Shown here piece by piece: positions 17,416-25,072 of a stretch of 41,837 nt of DNA. The stretch covers positions 1 through 41,837 of the forward strand of contig JAKDJD010000022.1 of NCBI GenBank assembly GCA_030454085.1, in the 5' to 3' direction. The position numbers and the translations under genes are program-made. The notes under the pieces were generated by a model, which was not told the DNA's origin, ran no database searches, and was given only the letters and a program-made list of their open reading frames with translations. Position 1 is the first letter of the stretch; each line of letters begins with the position of its first letter. The stretch is from Kocuria sp. Its GTDB lineage: Bacteria; Actinomycetota; Actinomycetes; Actinomycetales; Micrococcaceae.

Positions 17416-18291
17416 ATGGACGCCGTCGAATTGGGTGGCCGCATCCGCCTCGCTCACGCCAGCCTGCAGGCCGTCGCGAACGCGTGCGGAGCCGATATCC
17501 TGCACGTCAAGGGGTATGCCGCGACGGAAGGCTTCTACCGCAGCAATCGACACAGCACCGATGCGGACATCCTGGTACGCCCGAGCCACGTCGATACCTT
17601 CACGCATCGGTTGGTCGCGGGCGGATGGGAACAAGTGGCAGATTTTTCGTCCGGGTCGGCTTTCCAGCACGCGGCAACCTTCCGCCACCCGTGGTGGGGA
17701 GCGGTGGACATCCATCGCTATTTTCCCGGCATGGATGTCCACGCCGAGGACAACTTCGATCGCCTGTGGGCCGAGCGGCAGTCTCTGCCCATAGCCCATT
17801 ACCCGTGCACCGTCCCCTCCGACGCCGACCAGATTCTGCTGATCATGCTTCACGCGGGTCGGGATGGGTGGCGCGGGACCCAGGACATAGAGTACTTGCG
17901 CAGGGTCCTGTCAGCACGCGACCTGGAGCGGATGCGACGCAGGGCCGCCGAGTTCGGCGCGGAGATCGCGCTGGCCGCCTCGTTGGGGGAACTTGAGGAG
18001 TACAGGAACCACCCGGACTACTTGCTGTGGAAGTACATGACTGTGGGAGGTTCCAGGATCGACGAATGGATTGCCCGGTACGCGGCGGCACGTACGCTCC
18101 GCGCCAAGGCACGGGTTGCCGCTTCGTCGTTGCTGGTGAACAAGGACCATTTGTCGATGCGGCTCGGGCGCCGGCCGTCCCGTGCCGACATGGTCGCGGA
18201 ATGGGTGCGCCGCATGCGTCGGGCGGGCGCCGACATCGGGCATCGTGTGCGTGGGGGCCTGGGGGGTTCGAAAGGACGAGGAAGCCAATGA
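17416..18291 (+). CDS. Nucleotidyltransferase family protein (NTP_transf_5-like)
   Basis: A 291-aa cytoplasmic protein resembling the uncharacterised nucleotidyltransferase family often found in polysaccharide and modified-peptide clusters. Its signature is HVKGYAATEGFYRSNRHSTDADILVR: Lys 32-Gly 33, then Asp 49 and Asp 51 as the likely metal-binding pair. A Trp/His-rich stretch (FRHPWWGAVDIHRYF) with a further DIH follows, then a helical C-terminal half ending in a basic Gly-rich tail. ATG at 17416 follows GAGGGG. It overlaps the PqqD-like gene by 4 nt (ATGA), so the two are coupled. The target (sugar, lipid or peptide) is unknown. Family call fairly firm, function open. Confidence 0.75.
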   Translation: MDAVELGGRIRLAHASLQAVANACGADILHVKGYAATEGFYRSNRHSTDADILVRPSHVDTFTHRLVAGGWEQVADFSSGSAFQHAATFRHPWWGAVDIHRYFPGMDVHAEDNFDRLWAERQSLPIAHYPCTVPSDADQILLIMLHAGRDGWRGTQDIEYLRRVLSARDLERMRRRAAEFGAEIALAASLGELEEYRNHPDYLLWKYMTVGGSRIDEWIARYAAARTLRAKARVAASSLLVNKDHLSMRLGRRPSRADMVAEWVRRMRRAGADIGHRVRGGLGGSKGRGSQ

Positions 18292-18554
18292 CCCGGATTT
18301 CGGACGACGTGGCCTGGGTGCTCGCGAACGGACCGGACGGGCCGCACTGCCTCGTCGCCCGGGTTCCGGACCACCAACCGCTCCAATTGTCCGGCACAGC
18401 GATCGACCTGTGGTTGTCCTGGGCAGACGGAAGGAGCCTTGAAGAGAGCATCCAAGAAATGTCGGCCCTCTACGAGGTTTCCAAAGCCGATATTCGCCCC
18501 GAGTCGGAGCGTTTGTTCCGCAAACTCGAGGCCGGAGGGTACCTCAGCGAGTGA
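18288..18554 (+). CDS. PqqD-like (RRE) protein
   Basis: An 88-aa protein with the PqqD winged-helix pattern: an N-terminal strand region, LQLSGTAIDLWLSWADGRSLEESIQEM, a helix with YEVSKADI, and a final LEAGGYL. PqqD-type domains bind leader peptides of ribosomally made modified peptides; free-standing copies are also common in exopolysaccharide clusters. The ATG overlaps the nucleotidyltransferase stop, and AAAGGACGAGGA lies ahead. Together with the upstream small ORF it makes a compact unit. No radical SAM, asparagine-synthetase-like, cyclodehydratase or transport gene is nearby, so a classical modified-peptide pathway is not complete here. Confidence 0.72.
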   Translation: MTRISDDVAWVLANGPDGPHCLVARVPDHQPLQLSGTAIDLWLSWADGRSLEESIQEMSALYEVSKADIRPESERLFRKLEAGGYLSE

Positions 18555-18627
18555 AGGCGCCGGCGGAAGCCATCGCTTCGGCGCCACAGCATTCGCATGG
18601 ACGGCCCTGATGCCCCGACAATGGGAG

Positions 18628-19791
18628 CTAGACCTCCTCGCCGAGGTCTCTCAGAATTGACCGGAGTTGCTCCTCGAACCGCGCCTGGCCGAATTCTTCT
18701 GCGTGCTGACGCAGTACCTCGCCGTCGAAACGGGAGGGGTCGAACTGGTCCAGGGCTCGTCGGATGCCGGCCGGCGTCGGAGAGTCCACGAAGGCGCCCG
18801 TCTCCCCCGACCCGACCGTATCCAGAAAACCGCCGGCCCGCAGTGCAATGGTCGGTTTGCCGAAGGCGGCACCTTCCAGGGGCGCTATTCCGAAATCCTC
18901 GTGGGACACCGCGACCACGGCCGAACAATGCGCATAGCACCACCGCATCTGGGCGTCGTCAAGGTTGTGGAGCATCCGAACATTTGCCGGGGCACGCGAG
19001 CGGAGCTCCTGTTCAAGAGGCCCCGTGCCGACCACGACCAGACGATGGTGGGTGCCCCGGACCGCCTCGATGACGCGGTGGACATTCTTGTACGGAAGCA
19101 ATCGCGAAACGACCAGGAAAAATCCGCCGTCCTCGGCGTCGAATCCCGGAACCGGAGTCTGGGCTTCTTGGGAGTCCACGCTCTGCGGCGGGTGAACAAC
19201 GGGGGCGACCACGCCGTAGGCCGCCCGGATACGGTCTCGCACCACCGTCGAGTTGGCGATATACGGCTGGTCGAGTCGTCGCGCTGCCCACTTGTCCCAT
19301 CTGATGAGCGACGGTTTCAGGACCCTCAGAAACAATCCGACGGCCCTTGCCGCCGCACCCTCCCCCATGTACTGGTCGCTCAGGTACAACCACCGGGCCG
19401 GACTGTGGCAGTACACCACCATTCTGCCGGTGGCTCTGAATCCGTGCGCCCACCCCGTCGAGGAGACCATGGTGAGACGGGCTGGCACACGGAACAGCGT
19501 CGAGACCAGAGGCAGCAACGGCAACGCGAGTCTGTGATTCCTCCGGAGCAGTCCGATCTTGTTCAGCGCCGAGGTTCGGATGTCCGCGTCCCTGAACTCC
19601 GGGAAAGTGGCCTCAGGGTCGTAGAGCGTCGTGTAGATCGGAGCCTCGGGAAAGATCCGATGCAGGGCCAGAACCACACGTTCGGCTCCGCCGCGTTGGG
19701 TCAGGTAATCGTGGGCTATGGCCAGCGGACAGTCCGGATTCCGACTTCCGGGCATCAGATGTTCGGCCACACGTGCCATGGTGCGATACAT
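18628..19791 (-). CDS. GT4-family glycosyltransferase
   Basis: A 387-aa GT-B fold retaining glycosyltransferase. The N-terminal acceptor domain starts HDYLTQRGGAERVV and includes YCHSPARWLY, both typical of the WbaZ/mannosyltransferase-like group. The C-terminal donor domain has the VVSRLLPYKNV motif and an intact E-x7-E motif, EDFGIAPLE, ahead of a Gly-rich loop. No membrane segment is seen; these enzymes sit on the inner face of the membrane. AGGAG lies 6 nt before the ATG at 19791. It is on the same strand as the double-GT4 gene, 266 nt upstream, and converges on the PqqD unit. Mannose transfer is plausible but not shown. Confidence 0.87.
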   Translation of the reverse strand: MYRTMARVAEHLMPGSRNPDCPLAIAHDYLTQRGGAERVVLALHRIFPEAPIYTTLYDPEATFPEFRDADIRTSALNKIGLLRRNHRLALPLLPLVSTLFRVPARLTMVSSTGWAHGFRATGRMVVYCHSPARWLYLSDQYMGEGAAARAVGLFLRVLKPSLIRWDKWAARRLDQPYIANSTVVRDRIRAAYGVVAPVVHPPQSVDSQEAQTPVPGFDAEDGGFFLVVSRLLPYKNVHRVIEAVRGTHHRLVVVGTGPLEQELRSRAPANVRMLHNLDDAQMRWCYAHCSAVVAVSHEDFGIAPLEGAAFGKPTIALRAGGFLDTVGSGETGAFVDSPTPAGIRRALDQFDPSRFDGEVLRQHAEEFGQARFEEQLRSILRDLGEEV

Positions 19792-20057
19792 CGATACTCC
19801 TAGAAATTTCGGCGTGTGCGGCGGGGTGCAGCGTTCCGGCGAAGCTCACAGTCAGTTCCGGACCGGGACGAGCGGCGGCTCCCTTTCCGATCAGCCGGCA
19901 TCCCGTGCACATGTCCTCCCAACCGTATCTTTTGTACCTCACCTCGTAGCCTCCCGCGAGGTGATGTGCGGCGCGCGTGGCGAGCCGATCCGCTCCCCCA
20001 TGCGATGACGACCGAGCGGTGGTCAAGGGGTTCATCGTGTCTCCCGACGCAGCGACT
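19792..20057. other. Intergenic region between the two glycosyltransferase genes
   Basis: 266 bp. It holds a perfect inverted repeat, TCACCTCG-N10-CGAGGTGA (19939-19964), and an AT-rich stretch next to it that may carry a minus-strand promoter. Just downstream, GGGAGGAC directly precedes an ATG at 19912 on the minus strand. The frame from that ATG continues 99 codons and overlaps the glycosyltransferase gene out of frame. It is more likely a regulatory leader than a gene. Confidence 0.4.
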
Positions 20058-22256
20058 TCAGCCGAGTGCGTCAAGGTCGTCGAGGACCTGGCGCATCCGG
20101 ACCGCGGCAGCCTCCGGTGAATACTTTCGACGCCACCGTTCACGGCCGGCCGCGATCATGGCCGGGAAGGATTCGTCGGAGGCCGTAAGCGCGTGAATCG
20201 CGCGGCGCAGGGTCTCGGCGAGAGAATCGACGTTGCCCGCGGCAAAAATCCATGGGTGACTCTCCCCCACCACGCCCGGCAGACTTCCGGCGTCACTGAC
20301 GACCACGGGAAGGCCCGCGCTCATGGCCTCGGCCGCCACGAGGCCGAATGCTTCCGGAAGCTCCGAGCCGCAGACCAGAAGGTCGACGCGGTCGAAGAAC
20401 TCCTCGACCGGGACATTTCCGGTGCGATGCAGTCTGTTCCGGGGTACGCGCGCGAGCGCCCTTTCGACTGCGACCACCTCGCCCCATCTCACGTGTCGCT
20501 GGCCGCCCGCGAGGTGCAGTTCCAGGTCATTCCCTTCTTCCATGAGCCGCACGCAGGCATCCGCCAATGTCACCACTCCCTTGCGCGGGCTGATTCGCCC
20601 GATGTGACCGACCCGGATCGTCCCGTCCGCACGAGGACGTCGCTCGCGGCACGACACCTCCGGTACCCAGTTGTCGAAAATCCGGCTCCCGGGCACGCGT
20701 TCCGACATGTAGGGCGACGGCGTGAGACACATCGTTGCCCCCACTTTCGCGATTGCGCACAGCGGCAGATGGATGCGGAGCGGGACCTGGTGCAGGTGCA
20801 CAATCCGTCGGGGGTGACCTGAGAGCGCGAACGAGGGCACCAGACCGTTGCACCAGATCCGGTCGAGTCGATGCGTCAGTCCGAATTTCGCGAGACCCCG
20901 CATGTACTGCACGCGATTCCGCGCCGTAATCCCGTGCACGGGGAATCCTTCTCGCACGGCACGGTCCAGGACATCGCGCGGGAAGGTCGGCGCCACGACG
21001 ACGACCTCGCGACCCTGGTCGCGTGCCGCCCGGGCCATGTGGAACAACATGGTCTCTCCACCGGAAATATCGCCGTTATTCGTCGCAAGAAAGAGACGCC
21101 GGCCGGATGCCCGGTTCCTCGTCATGGCCTCCGCCCGGCTCCGGGCCGGGTAGGCGGCGACGATTCCGCTCACCATCTCGTGGACCGATGCGGGGCGGTC
21201 ATCACGGGACACCGCGGTCCGGGGCAGAGCGTCCGGAAGCAGCCACCCCTGATCGGCAGACGCGTCGCTGACGATATCGGGCGGGATCAGGGCGTCGTCG
21301 TCGAGGATCTCGCGGTTGCCCCCGACGTCGGTCGCGACGACGGCCACCCCGGCCGCCACCGCATCCAGAAGGGTGTAGGAGCAGTTCTCCCATTCGGAGA
21401 CCTGCACCAGCACATCCGTCCAGGCCAGCGCATGCTCGGGCTCGACAAACCTCATGAAGTCGACAGATCTATCCAAGCCGAGGTCCTGGGTCAGTGCCAC
21501 CAGGTCGTCCTTGGCCGGCCCCTCTCCCGCGATGCGAAGCACCGCGGTGGGTTCCTGGGCCGCGACGACCGCGAAGGCCCGGATCACGGCGTCGATCCTT
21601 TTCTCAGGTGCGAGCCTGGACAGCGTCAGATATCGGGGTCCGCGGGCGCGCGGGGTCCGAGCGCGCTCGCGGTCCACGGCCTCACGGACCGAGGCGACGT
21701 CGACGCCGTTGCGCACCACCCGAACGTGACGCGCCCGCCATGTGTCGGCCATGAGGCGACGAGTCGATGCGGAGACCGCGATCGCCCCATCGGTGACACG
21801 CAGTCTGGCAGTGTGGAGCAGGTTCATGATGCGTGCCCGCCGGACCGACGTCCGATAGGTCGTGTCCCCGGGCGCTATGCCGTGTTCGGTGGACACGAGT
21901 GCCGGCGCAGGAGGGACCCCGGGCATGACCGCGGCGATCTTCATCCCGCCGATCACGGCCGCGGCGACGACGTCGGCATAGGCGAGGTGAGAGTGGACGA
22001 CCTGAGGCCGGAGGCCACGGACGATGCGGCGCAGAGTTCGCGCCGAACGGAGGACGCCGGCTCGGGGACCGAATGCGCCGGTGATGACGTGCGCCCCCTG
22101 ATTGCGCAGGCGGGCTGCCAGCTCCCCCTCGGGGCACAGCACCGTGACGTCCCATCCCGGCAGACCCACCCGGGCGACGTCGAGCACGTGCCTGGCCACT
22201 CCCCCGTACTCCGGTACGGGAACAATCCACAGGGCCCGCGGCACGCCTACGGCCAT
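20058..22256 (-). CDS. Tandem double GT4 glycosyltransferase
   Basis: A 732-aa protein made of two complete GT-B modules. Module 1 (residues ~1-375) opens with PVPEYGGVARHVLDVA and has LSRLAPEKRIDAVI. Its catalytic-pair position reads E290-x7-D298, so the usual second Glu is Asp. Module 2 (~378-732) opens with NNGDISGGETMLFHMA, has IGRISPRKG, and keeps an intact E635-x7-E643. Module 2 begins at an internal ATG (21125) preceded by GGAGG only 2 nt away, so the gene looks like a fusion of two once-separate genes. The start at 22256 has GGAG close by. Two modules may add successive sugars to one glycan, or one may be impaired. It is the prs-proximal end of the accessory block. Confidence 0.82.
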   Translation of the reverse strand: MAVGVPRALWIVPVPEYGGVARHVLDVARVGLPGWDVTVLCPEGELAARLRNQGAHVITGAFGPRAGVLRSARTLRRIVRGLRPQVVHSHLAYADVVAAAVIGGMKIAAVMPGVPPAPALVSTEHGIAPGDTTYRTSVRRARIMNLLHTARLRVTDGAIAVSASTRRLMADTWRARHVRVVRNGVDVASVREAVDRERARTPRARGPRYLTLSRLAPEKRIDAVIRAFAVVAAQEPTAVLRIAGEGPAKDDLVALTQDLGLDRSVDFMRFVEPEHALAWTDVLVQVSEWENCSYTLLDAVAAGVAVVATDVGGNREILDDDALIPPDIVSDASADQGWLLPDALPRTAVSRDDRPASVHEMVSGIVAAYPARSRAEAMTRNRASGRRLFLATNNGDISGGETMLFHMARAARDQGREVVVVAPTFPRDVLDRAVREGFPVHGITARNRVQYMRGLAKFGLTHRLDRIWCNGLVPSFALSGHPRRIVHLHQVPLRIHLPLCAIAKVGATMCLTPSPYMSERVPGSRIFDNWVPEVSCRERRPRADGTIRVGHIGRISPRKGVVTLADACVRLMEEGNDLELHLAGGQRHVRWGEVVAVERALARVPRNRLHRTGNVPVEEFFDRVDLLVCGSELPEAFGLVAAEAMSAGLPVVVSDAGSLPGVVGESHPWIFAAGNVDSLAETLRRAIHALTASDESFPAMIAAGRERWRRKYSPEAAAVRMRQVLDDLDALG

Positions 22257-22388
22257 GGCTCCGGCCGGTCAAAGGCCGCTCCCCCGTGCCCAGATCCCCC
22301 GTGGACACACTCGTTGTGCATGTTCCCCACCATCACATGATCAGTACCGGCGGAACGGGCCCATATCCCGTGACACCGGTCGAGTTTC
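22257..22388 (-). other. Gap between prs and the double-GT4 gene
   Basis: 132 bp with no gene. Past the prs stop on the minus strand there is a nested structure (ACCGG...CCGGT outside, ACGGG...CCCGT inside). It lacks a T tract, so it is at best a weak terminator. A GGCC-rich stretch precedes the GT start. Confidence 0.4.
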
Positions 22389-23372
22389 CTAGCCGACGCC
22401 GCCGAACAGGCTCGTGACCGAGCCGTCCTCGAAGACCTCCTTGATGGCGCGCGCGATCATCGGCGCGATCGAGAGCACCGTGAGGTTTTCGAACTGGCGC
22501 TCCTCCGGCACGGGGAGCGTATTGGTCACCACGACTTCGTTGGCGCCCGAGTTCTCGAGACGTTCGCAGGCGGGGCCGGAAAAGACGGGGTGCGTCGCTG
22601 CGATGATGACGTCCTTGGCCCCGGCGTCCTGCAGGACCTTCACGGCGCCCGAGATGGTTCCGCCGGTGTCGATCATGTCATCGATCAGCACGCACGAGCG
22701 GCCCTCGATGTCTCCGACGACCGTCTTGGACATGGCCTGGTTCGGCACCGAAATATCCCGTGTCTTGTGCACGAAGGCCAGTGGCGCCCCACCCAGCATC
22801 TCCGACCATTGCTCGGCCACACGAACACGGCCGGTATCCGGGGAGACCACGGTGACGTTGTTGAGGTCCACACGCGTCTTGACGTATCCGACCAGCAGCG
22901 GGATCGCCATGAGGTGATCGACCGGGCCGTCGAAGAAGCCCTGGATCTGGGCCGTGTGCAGGTCCACGCTCATGATGCGGTCCGCGCCTGCGGTTTTGTA
23001 GAGGTCGGCGATCAGGCGGGCCGAAATCGGCTCGCGACCCTTGTGCTTCTTGTCCTGGCGAGCGTACGGATAGAACGGAGCGATGACCGTGATCCTGCGG
23101 GCCGAAGCCCTCTTGAGAGCATCGATCATGATGATCTGCTCCATGAGCCACTGGTTGATCGGTGCCGGATGGGACTGCATCACGAAGCAGTCCGCGCCCC
23201 GCACGGAATCCTCGAACCTGACGTAGGTCTCACCATTGGCGAAGTCATAGGCCGACGCGGGAAGAAGGTCGCATCCGAGCTCGTCGGCCACGGACTCCGC
23301 AAGATCGGGGTGCGCCCTTCCCGTCACCAGGACGAGCTTCTTTTCTCCTGGGTTCGTCATGGTCTGGGTCAT
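22389..23372 (-). CDS. prs: Ribose-phosphate pyrophosphokinase
   Basis: A 327-aa class I PRPP synthetase that makes 5-phosphoribosyl diphosphate from ribose 5-phosphate and ATP for purine, pyrimidine, His, Trp and NAD synthesis. Motifs include FANGETYVRFEDSVRG, the flexible-loop PYARQDKKHKGREPISA, SVDLHTAQIQGFF, VVSPDTGR and the PRPP-binding VLIDDMIDTGGT. Length is a little over the bacterial norm. It starts only 5 nt after glmU, with GAGGAAGG inside the glmU 3' end, so it is translationally coupled to it. A second ATG four codons in is possible. Substrate supply links it to the deo operon and purK/purE. Confidence 0.96.
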   Translation of the reverse strand: MTQTMTNPGEKKLVLVTGRAHPDLAESVADELGCDLLPASAYDFANGETYVRFEDSVRGADCFVMQSHPAPINQWLMEQIIMIDALKRASARRITVIAPFYPYARQDKKHKGREPISARLIADLYKTAGADRIMSVDLHTAQIQGFFDGPVDHLMAIPLLVGYVKTRVDLNNVTVVSPDTGRVRVAEQWSEMLGGAPLAFVHKTRDISVPNQAMSKTVVGDIEGRSCVLIDDMIDTGGTISGAVKVLQDAGAKDVIIAATHPVFSGPACERLENSGANEVVVTNTLPVPEERQFENLTVLSIAPMIARAIKEVFEDGSVTSLFGGVG

Positions 23373-23377
23373 GGGCT

Positions 23378-24853
23378 CTAGCCTTCCTCGCTGCTGTTCG
23401 CATCGGTGTCGCGCGCTTTCCGCGCGGCTTCCGCCGCCGGTGTGCCTGCACGCTTCTTTTCGACCCAGCCCTCGACATTGCGCTGGGGAGCTTCGTTGAC
23501 GACCAGGGCGCCCGGCGGGACGTCCTTGCGGATCACCGTTCCGGCACCCGAGTATGCACCGTCACCCACATGGAGAGGGGCCACGTACATGTTGTCGGAT
23601 CCCATGCGGACGTTGGACCCGATGACGCTGCGGTGCTTGTTGACGCCGTCGTAGTTGACGAACACCGAAGCCGCACCGATGTTCGAGTTCTCGCCGATCT
23701 CGACGTCACCGGCGTAGGTCAGGTGCGGAATCTTGGAGCCGTCACCGATGTCGGCGTTCTTGGTCTCGCAGAACGTGCCGATCTTGCCCTCTTCTCCGAG
23801 GACTGTCCCCGGCCGGAGGTACGCGAAGGGACCGACATTCGCCCGTGCACCGATCCGTGCGCCCGAGCCGTGTGTCCGGACCACGCTGGCGTCCTCGCCG
23901 ATCACGACGTCGGTCAGAGTGGTGTCCGGGCCCACGGTGGCCCCCGTTTCGATGACGGTCTGCCCGTGCAATTGCGTCCCGGGAAGGATCGTGACGTCAT
24001 TGGAGATTTGCACGGTGGTATCAATCCAGGTGGTTGCGGGGTCCACGATCGTGACGCCGTTGCGCATGTGCTTCTCGGTGATGCGTTGGTTGAGGACGCG
24101 CCCCAGTTCCGAGAGCTGCACGCGGTCGTTCGCTCCTTCGACCTCCCAACGATCCTCGACCGTCAGGGCGGAGGTGCGGCGTCCGTTGACGCGGGCGATG
24201 GAGAGGACATCGGTCAGGTACTTCTCGGCCTGAGCGTTCTCCGTGGTGACCGCCTTGAGGGACTCCCGGAGCGCGGCGGCATCGAAAGCGTAGATCCCCG
24301 AGTTGACCTCGGTGATGGCCAATTCTTCCGGGGTCGCGTCCTTCGCCTCGACGATCGCGGTCACTTCGCCGCCCTCGTTGCGCAGGATGCGGCCGTAGCC
24401 ACCTGGTTCCTCCAGGTTCGCGGTCAGGACCGTCACGGCATTGCCCTGTTCGCGGTGGTACGTGGTCAAATCGCCGATAGTCGACGAGGTCAGGAGGGGG
24501 ACGTCGCCGTAGGTCACGACGACGGTGCCCTCGATCTCGCCCTGGCCCAAGCCGTCCAGGGCATCGACGGCGACCTCGACCGCCCGGCCCGTCCCGGGGA
24601 TTTCGTCCTGGTCCACCACGAGCACGTTCTCGTCGAATCCGGTCACGTGTTCAACGACACGGTCCCTTTGGTGCCGGACGACCACGGCGAGGTGGTCCGG
24701 CTGGAGTTCACGGGCGGTGGCGATCGCGTGTTCGACCATGGACCTGCCGCCGATCGAGTGCATCACCTTGGGCAACGAGGACTTCATACGAGTGCCGGCA
24801 CCGGCGGCCAGAACGATGACCGCTGAGGGCGCTTCCTGAATACCAGAGGTCAA
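23378..24853 (-). CDS. glmU: Bifunctional GlcNAc-1-P uridyltransferase / GlcN-1-P acetyltransferase
   Basis: A 491-aa enzyme that makes UDP-GlcNAc for peptidoglycan in two steps. The N-terminal pyrophosphorylase domain shows LAAGAGTRMKSSLPKVMH and YGDVPLL. The C-terminal left-handed beta-helix acetyltransferase has the hexapeptide repeats, RPGTVLGEEGKIGTFCETKNADIG and NYDGVNKHRSVIG. The tail (~30 residues) is polar. The only start that keeps the conserved N-terminus is TTG at 24853, with AAGGAG 10 nt ahead. It lies 51 nt downstream of tRNA-Gln on the same strand and is followed by prs at 5 nt, so tRNA, glmU and prs may be co-transcribed. Confidence 0.95.
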   Translation of the reverse strand: MTSGIQEAPSAVIVLAAGAGTRMKSSLPKVMHSIGGRSMVEHAIATARELQPDHLAVVVRHQRDRVVEHVTGFDENVLVVDQDEIPGTGRAVEVAVDALDGLGQGEIEGTVVVTYGDVPLLTSSTIGDLTTYHREQGNAVTVLTANLEEPGGYGRILRNEGGEVTAIVEAKDATPEELAITEVNSGIYAFDAAALRESLKAVTTENAQAEKYLTDVLSIARVNGRRTSALTVEDRWEVEGANDRVQLSELGRVLNQRITEKHMRNGVTIVDPATTWIDTTVQISNDVTILPGTQLHGQTVIETGATVGPDTTLTDVVIGEDASVVRTHGSGARIGARANVGPFAYLRPGTVLGEEGKIGTFCETKNADIGDGSKIPHLTYAGDVEIGENSNIGAASVFVNYDGVNKHRSVIGSNVRMGSDNMYVAPLHVGDGAYSGAGTVIRKDVPPGALVVNEAPQRNVEGWVEKKRAGTPAAEAARKARDTDANSSEEG

Positions 24854-24904
24854 GAGAAGTGGACTCCTTGTTGTGGAGGCTGCCGGCGCGGATGCGCCAA
24901 CTCG

Positions 24905-24975
24905 TTCCGCCTCTAGGATTCGAACCTAGACAAACGGCTCCAAAGGCCGCTGTGCTGCCATTACACCAAGGCGGA
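24905..24975 (-). tRNA. tRNA-Gln (anticodon UUG)
   Basis: Read on the minus strand, the acceptor arms TCCGCCT and AGGCGGA pair perfectly. The D arm contains GGTGTAATGGCAGCAC. The anticodon loop CTTTGGA between GCGGC and GCCGT gives UUG, and the T arm is CTAGG-TTCGAAT-CCTAG. Discriminator base A at 24905; CCA is not encoded. A short GGCGC-ggat-GCGCC hairpin lies between its 3' end and glmU. Confidence 0.95.
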
Positions 24976-25011
24976 TTGTTCCCTGGGGCGCGGCCCCTCG
25001 AACGGTTTTCT

Positions 25012-25017
25012 ATCGTA
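25012..25017 (-). promoter_or_regulatory. Probable -10 box for tRNA-Gln (and glmU-prs)
   Basis: TACGAT on the minus strand, 37 nt before the mature tRNA. A GGGGC-CGC-GCCCC hairpin lies in the leader between. No clear -35 is seen. It is back-to-back with the ABC-F promoter. Confidence 0.4.
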
Positions 25018-25059
25018 TCAAAGCATGCGCGCGGTTCTTCGCGCGAGTCAGGGAGCACG

Positions 25060-25065
25060 TAGGCT
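25060..25065 (+). promoter_or_regulatory. -10 box of leaderless ABC-F transcript
   Basis: TAGGCT followed by a 7-nt spacer TAACACC and the GTG at 25073. There is no Shine-Dalgarno sequence in the spacer. Confidence 0.6.
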
Positions 25066-25072
25066 TAACACC

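Noticed and set aside
18555..18627. Intrinsic terminator between the PqqD-like and GT4 genes
   Set aside because: GGCGCC arms at 18556-18585 can pair only with a 4-nt bulge, and no T tract follows on either strand.
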